Part shown: positions 60,715-64,000 of the stretch, one piece after another
Layout of the letters: every line of letters begins with the position of its first letter
How positions within the stretch are numbered: the first letter of the stretch is position 1
NCBI GenBank assembly: GCA_022483245.1
Contig: JAKVNR010000001.1
Span: forward strand, 310,001 to 374,000
Length of the DNA: 64,000 nucleotides
Reading direction: 5' to 3'
Source of the DNA: Lactobacillus sp.
GTDB lineage: Bacteria > Bacillota > Bacilli > Lactobacillales > Lactobacillaceae
The notes under the pieces: model-generated
The model's input: the letters and a program-made list of their open reading frames with translations, nothing else
The model's database searches: none
Told to the model about the DNA's origin: nothing
Made by a program: the position numbers and the translations under genes

Positions 60715-61046
60715 GCGAAGTAAATCGGCAGTTTGCAGCAGCAGGCCTATTAAAGCGGATTGATTTAATCGTCTGGTTGCATCGCGGCAGTGACCAGCGC
60801 CGTTTGCGCAAATATGGCGATATTGTTTATTATTCGGCCCGCAAACACTACGTCATTATGTATGTTGATCAAGCCGAGGCAGAGCAGGTCTGTCAACAAG
60901 TCAGCCATTTGCCATTTGTTAAGCGTGCAGAAATTTCTAACCGCGATGATTTGCATTTTGATGCAGATTATCAGACTAAATTGATGCAGAGGTTGGCGCA
61001 AGAGGCTGATCGGCTACGAGAAGAAAATGAGGATTTGCGAGTTTGA
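60711..61046 (+). CDS. YlbG family protein (DUF2129)
   Basis: Encodes a 111-residue soluble protein. The central part (RIDLIVWLHRGSDQRRLRKYGDI, then VMYVDQAEAEQVCQQV, then LPFVKRAEIS) has the features of YlbG/DUF2129, a family of unknown function always found next to rsmD. The last 25 residues form a charged helix. It overlaps ftsW and rsmD by four bases each (atga and ttga), so all are coupled. Confidence 0.87.
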   Translation: MSEVNRQFAAAGLLKRIDLIVWLHRGSDQRRLRKYGDIVYYSARKHYVIMYVDQAEAEQVCQQVSHLPFVKRAEISNRDDLHFDADYQTKLMQRLAQEADRLREENEDLRV

Positions 61047-61606
61047 GAATTATTGCAGGTAAATATGCCAAACGGCACCTGGTTACTTTGAAGAGCCAAG
61101 CTACTAGGCCAACTAGTGATAAAGTCAAAGAATCATTATTCAATTCATTGGGTCAATTTTTTCAGGGAGGCCAGGTTTTAGATTTATATGCTGGCAGCGG
61201 AGCGTTAGGGATCGAAGCTGTCTCACGTGGAATGGATCGGGCGGTTTTGGTCGATTTAAGCCGGGCTGCCTGTCAAGTTATTAAGAAGAATGTAGCTTTA
61301 ACCAAAGAACCGGCTAAGTTTACCGTTTTAAATATGCGTGATCGCATCGCACTTAAGCAGTTAGCTGTAAAAAAATGGCAATTCAACTTGGTGTTTTTGG
61401 ACCCGCCATATGCTAAACAGCAAATTGCAAAAGTAATGGATCAATTAACGCTGAACGGCTTGTTGAAACCGGGTGCTATTGTTGTTGGCGAAACTGATGA
61501 GGGAACGGACTTAGTCACACCAACTGATTTTGATTTAGTACTGCAGCATCAATTGGGCAGGACCAAAGTTTGGTTCTATCGCTATCAAGGAGTTGAAGCC
61601 CCATGA
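61043..61606 (+). CDS. rsmD: 16S rRNA (guanine-966 N2) methyltransferase RsmD
   Basis: Encodes a 187-residue SAM-dependent enzyme. It starts MRIIAGKYAKRHL with a TTG codon. The family segments RPTSDKVKESLFNSLG, the SAM loop VLDLYAGSGALGIEAVSRG and the catalytic motif LDPPYAKQQI are present. In most Firmicutes coaD follows; here the next gene is the PDZ protease, overlapping by four bases, so coaD is not in this place. Confidence 0.95.
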   Translation: MRIIAGKYAKRHLVTLKSQATRPTSDKVKESLFNSLGQFFQGGQVLDLYAGSGALGIEAVSRGMDRAVLVDLSRAACQVIKKNVALTKEPAKFTVLNMRDRIALKQLAVKKWQFNLVFLDPPYAKQQIAKVMDQLTLNGLLKPGAIVVGETDEGTDLVTPTDFDLVLQHQLGRTKVWFYRYQGVEAP

Positions 61607-62625
61607 GTGAAAATCAAGGTAAGCATAGACGCTGGCTAGGCTGGTTAGCCGCAGCCATCGCCTTGATTATCATTGCTTGCTGGCCGACAAATTACTATAT
61701 CGAATCGCCAGGTTCAGCTCAAAAAGTGAGTGAACTGATGACCAGTCAGGCTAATAAGCCAGATTCGCATTTTTATATGTTAACCGTGGCAGAGCGGCCA
61801 GCTGGCTTGCTGGATTATGGTTTAAGCTTTTTGCGCTCCGATGAAAGCCGGATCAGTAAGCAAGAATTGCTAGCCGGGCAATCGACAAAAAGCTACGAAA
61901 TGCTTCAGCATTACTACATGACGACAAGTCAAAATAACGCTTTGTACTATGCTGCTAAAAAAGCTGGTCGCCACCCGCAGCTGAAATATTTAGGGATTTA
62001 TGTGTTAGATCTTTTGCCAGGCTCTAGTTTTAAACACAAATTATCCGTAGGCGATACAATTATCAAAATTAATAATCAGCATTTTGACTCAACGCCAGCG
62101 ATGATGAAGTATTTGCGCCAGCAAAAAATTGGTCAGAAAGTACAGATAACTTATTGGCACCATGGTAAAACTAAACAAGCAACTGGCAAAATTTGCAAGG
62201 TTAAAAGTACCGGTAAGCCTGGTTTAGGTGTTGAACTGGTTGACCGGACGCAGGTGAAGTTTACTCCTAAAATTAAAATTAATGCTGGCAGTATCGGCGG
62301 TCCATCGGCAGGGCTAATGTTTTCATTAACTGCTTATCAGTCGCTGACTGGCAAAAACCTGACTAAAGGACGGAAAGTTGCAGGGACTGGTACAATTGAT
62401 GCGCAAGGCAAGGTCGGTATTATTGGCGGCGTAGATAAAAAAGTAATTGCCGCTGATCGGACTGGGGCAAAAATTTTCTTTGCACCAACGCAAAAATTGC
62501 CTGGGATGAAAGCAAAAGATACCAACTATGCCGAAGCAAAGCGAACCGCTCAGCGAATTCATAGCAAGATGAAAATTGTACCGGTGGCTAGTTTTGAAGA
62601 CGCGGTTGCTTATCTAGAAAAATAA
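61603..62625 (+). CDS. SepM/YlbL-type PDZ and Lon-like serine protease
   Basis: Encodes 340 residues with one N-terminal membrane helix (about residues 12-30), a PDZ domain (about residues 130-205) and a Lon-type S16 protease domain. The Ser-Lys dyad is S235 in GGPSAG and K280 in GGVDKKVIAA. The active site would face outside. In streptococci the homologue SepM trims the competence peptide; in Bacillus YlbL acts on cell division in the DNA damage response. It overlaps rsmD by four bases. Confidence 0.9.
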   Translation: MSENQGKHRRWLGWLAAAIALIIIACWPTNYYIESPGSAQKVSELMTSQANKPDSHFYMLTVAERPAGLLDYGLSFLRSDESRISKQELLAGQSTKSYEMLQHYYMTTSQNNALYYAAKKAGRHPQLKYLGIYVLDLLPGSSFKHKLSVGDTIIKINNQHFDSTPAMMKYLRQQKIGQKVQITYWHHGKTKQATGKICKVKSTGKPGLGVELVDRTQVKFTPKIKINAGSIGGPSAGLMFSLTAYQSLTGKNLTKGRKVAGTGTIDAQGKVGIIGGVDKKVIAADRTGAKIFFAPTQKLPGMKAKDTNYAEAKRTAQRIHSKMKIVPVASFEDAVAYLEK

Positions 62626-62640
62626 AAGTTTATTAAAATA

Positions 62641-62671
62641 AAAAAACCTCAGCTCAAAGCTGAGGTTTTTT
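62641..62671 (+). terminator. Terminator after the PDZ protease gene
   Basis: The stem aaaacctcagct / agctgaggtttt with loop caa is followed by T. It separates the ftsW-to-protease operon from the com genes. Confidence 0.92.
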
Positions 62672-62699
62672 GCGTATTTAAAGTTAGGAGGGAAATTTG

Positions 62700-63356
62700 A
62701 TGGATTACGAAAAAATAAAAGAGTGGGTCTTAGAGCATCGCAGTTGGTTAATTGCAGCTATTGTGGGTTTGGGAATTTTAATTGGCTTGGTTATTAACCA
62801 CCAAACGAAACAATCGATAGCAACCAGACCAGTTATTACTCAGCAAACAAAATCGTCGGCCAGGACTAAAACAGCCGGGAAAAAGCCTGCAAGCCCGTAT
62901 GTGACTTGCGATATTGCAGGGGCTGTTAAAGATCAGGGCGTTTATACCCTAAAACAGGGAGCAAGGATGTCAGATTTAATTGCTGCCGCTGGTGGATTGG
63001 ATTCAAAGGCTGCCTTAAAAGCGATTAATCGATCAGTAATTTTGCATGATCAAGATAAAATCTATATTCCTTATCAAGGTGAAAAAGAAGCTGAAACTAG
63101 TGCTAGCACAGTCGTTAACGCTAATGGGCAAAATGCAACTGATCCTAGTCAAGGAACTGAAACAAACAAGGTGCATTTAAATAGTGCTAGCAAGGAAGAA
63201 TTACAAAAATTAACTGGCATTGGCGAAAAGAAAGCCGAGCAAATTATTAGCTATCGCGAACAAAAAGGCGGTTTTAAGAAAATTGAAGAAATCACCGAAG
63301 TCTCAGGAATTGGTGAGAAAACCTTCGCCGGTTTCAAAGATCAGCTGGCACTATAA
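62700..63356 (+). CDS. comEA: Competence protein ComEA, DNA receptor
   Basis: Encodes 218 residues. One membrane helix (about residues 15-34) is followed by a Lys/Thr/Ser-rich linker and an SLBB domain (YVTCDIAGAVKDQGVYTLKQG). After a second linker comes the C-terminal helix-hairpin-helix DNA-binding region: LNSASKEELQKLTGIGEKKAEQI, then ITEVSGIGEKTF. ComEA binds incoming double-stranded DNA at the surface. The start is ATG 62700 behind ggaggg. Confidence 0.94.
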   Translation: MDYEKIKEWVLEHRSWLIAAIVGLGILIGLVINHQTKQSIATRPVITQQTKSSARTKTAGKKPASPYVTCDIAGAVKDQGVYTLKQGARMSDLIAAAGGLDSKAALKAINRSVILHDQDKIYIPYQGEKEAETSASTVVNANGQNATDPSQGTETNKVHLNSASKEELQKLTGIGEKKAEQIISYREQKGGFKKIEEITEVSGIGEKTFAGFKDQLAL

Positions 63357-64000
63357 ACCAGGTTTATTCTTCTGGCTAGGGCTGTTAATGATGCTGGCAG
63401 CATTTGTCCTAATAGTTGCTAGCAATTTTTGGCAGAAAATAATCGGATATTTGATCTTGGGTGGTGGCTTGCTGTTTGCAGTAAGTAAATTTCGCAGCCC
63501 TTGGCTCTTGTTAAGCGTAATACTGCTAGGAGGCAGTTTGCATTATCATCAAATAGTGCAATTGCAGCCTGAACAACCACTGATAATTTATCCAGATGAA
63601 ATAGAAGTTACCGATCATTTTATGCACGGTTTAGCCCGGCAAGACCAGCTGCAAGTTAGAATTTATGGGAAAGTCGATGCAGAAACGGAGCATTTACTCA
63701 AGCACGGCGCTATTAAATTATCAAATTGGGAAGGAGAGGTATCTAAGATTCAGCCGCCGCGCAACCGCGCCCAATTTAATTATCGCCGCTATAGTTTGAG
63801 TCAAGGAATTGCCGACCAGGTTAAATTGCGGACAGGGCAAACGACAGTCGTTTCCTGGCCGCTAGCTCATCGCTTAAAATTTAAATTGCAGCAATATTTA
63901 AGCGACTTGCCGCCGCATTTGTGCTTTTTTGCTAGTGAATTACTGCTGGCGAAAGCAGATGATGAAGTAGCTATTAAAGACAATTATCGGCAGCTTGGAG
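63313..64000 (+). CDS. comEC: Competence protein ComEC, 5' part
   Basis: This frame runs open to the window end and encodes at least 229 residues. The start is taken as GTG 63313, inside the end of comEA (a TTG at 63310 is also possible): MVRKPSPVSKISWHYKPG, then two hydrophobic stretches, then a soluble part with LQVRIYGKVDAE and the typical RNRAQFNYRRYSLSQGI of the ComEC N-terminal DUF4131-like OB region. The membrane channel domain that takes in single-stranded DNA lies beyond the window. Confidence 0.85.
   Translation, partial: MRKPSPVSKISWHYKPGLFFWLGLLMMLAAFVLIVASNFWQKIIGYLILGGGLLFAVSKFRSPWLLLSVILLGGSLHYHQIVQLQPEQPLIIYPDEIEVTDHFMHGLARQDQLQVRIYGKVDAETEHLLKHGAIKLSNWEGEVSKIQPPRNRAQFNYRRYSLSQGIADQVKLRTGQTTVVSWPLAHRLKFKLQQYLSDLPPHLCFFASELLLAKADDEVAIKDNYRQLG

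Overview
The window is a stretch of chromosomal core genome from a low-GC Gram-positive bacterium of the Lactobacillales, most likely Lactobacillaceae. The evidence is the Firmicutes gene order (atp operon, mbl, rodA; mreBCD; the mraZ-to-ileS division and wall cluster; rpoY-rnjA; ftsW-ylbG-rsmD; comEA-comEC), T-box control of tRNA synthetases, strong AGGAGG ribosome sites, several small families typical of lactobacilli (DUF2969, DUF3397, DUF4044, DUF1831, EpuA), and a non-sporulating division gene set. I cannot name the species from sequence alone. I see no IS element, prophage, CRISPR array, rRNA or tRNA.

Layout. 1-6103 holds the F-type ATP synthase operon (atpB partial, then E, F, H, A, G, D, C). 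6175-9394 is an envelope block: DUF1146 protein, Mbl-like actin, EpuA, YidD, DUF2969 protein, RodA. 9473-12917 runs on the minus strand: glycerate kinase, a usp operon preceded by a 6S-like structured RNA, YueI family protein, and rpsD with a structured leader. 13192-22154 carries ezrA, a cysteine desulfurase with thiI, T-box-valS-folC, and a HAD phosphatase. 22192-25330 is radC-mreB-mreC-mreD. 25381-42476 contains small membrane proteins and then the division/wall cluster mraZ-rsmH-ftsL-pbpB-mraY-murD-murG-divIB-ftsA-ftsZ-sepF-yggT-ylmH-divIVA, followed by T-box-ileS.

42476-50521 holds a cold-shock-like protein, a Nudix ADP-ribose hydrolase, a small membrane protein, mtnN, a second cysteine desulfurase with a DUF1831 protein and mnmA, then a phosphoglycerate-mutase-like protein, a TPR protein and recD2. 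50536-57402 is again minus strand: an FtsX-type ABC exporter, a lipid kinase, rpoY-rnjA and def. 57589-64000 carries typA, ftsW, ylbG, rsmD, a PDZ/Lon-like protease, comEA and the start of comEC.

How the genes work together. The window joins energy coupling (ATP synthase), the two actin-like systems and SEDS proteins that run side-wall growth (Mbl, MreBCD, RodA) and septal growth (FtsZ/A/W, PBP, SepF, EzrA, DivIVA), and lipid-II synthesis (MraY, MurD, MurG). It also has two separate sulfur relays for tRNA thiolation: one cysteine desulfurase beside ThiI, the other beside MnmA. Regulation visible in the DNA includes two T-boxes (Val GTA, Ile ATC), a MraZ box of three GTGG elements at an exact 10-bp period, an rpsD leader, a 6S-like leader RNA in front of the usp operon, and attenuator-like hairpins before mreC and typA. 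No clearly novel accessory system is present. The most interesting items are non-coding: the 6S-like RNA, the leader hairpins, and local departures such as the missing coaD and the tandem duplication in atpG.
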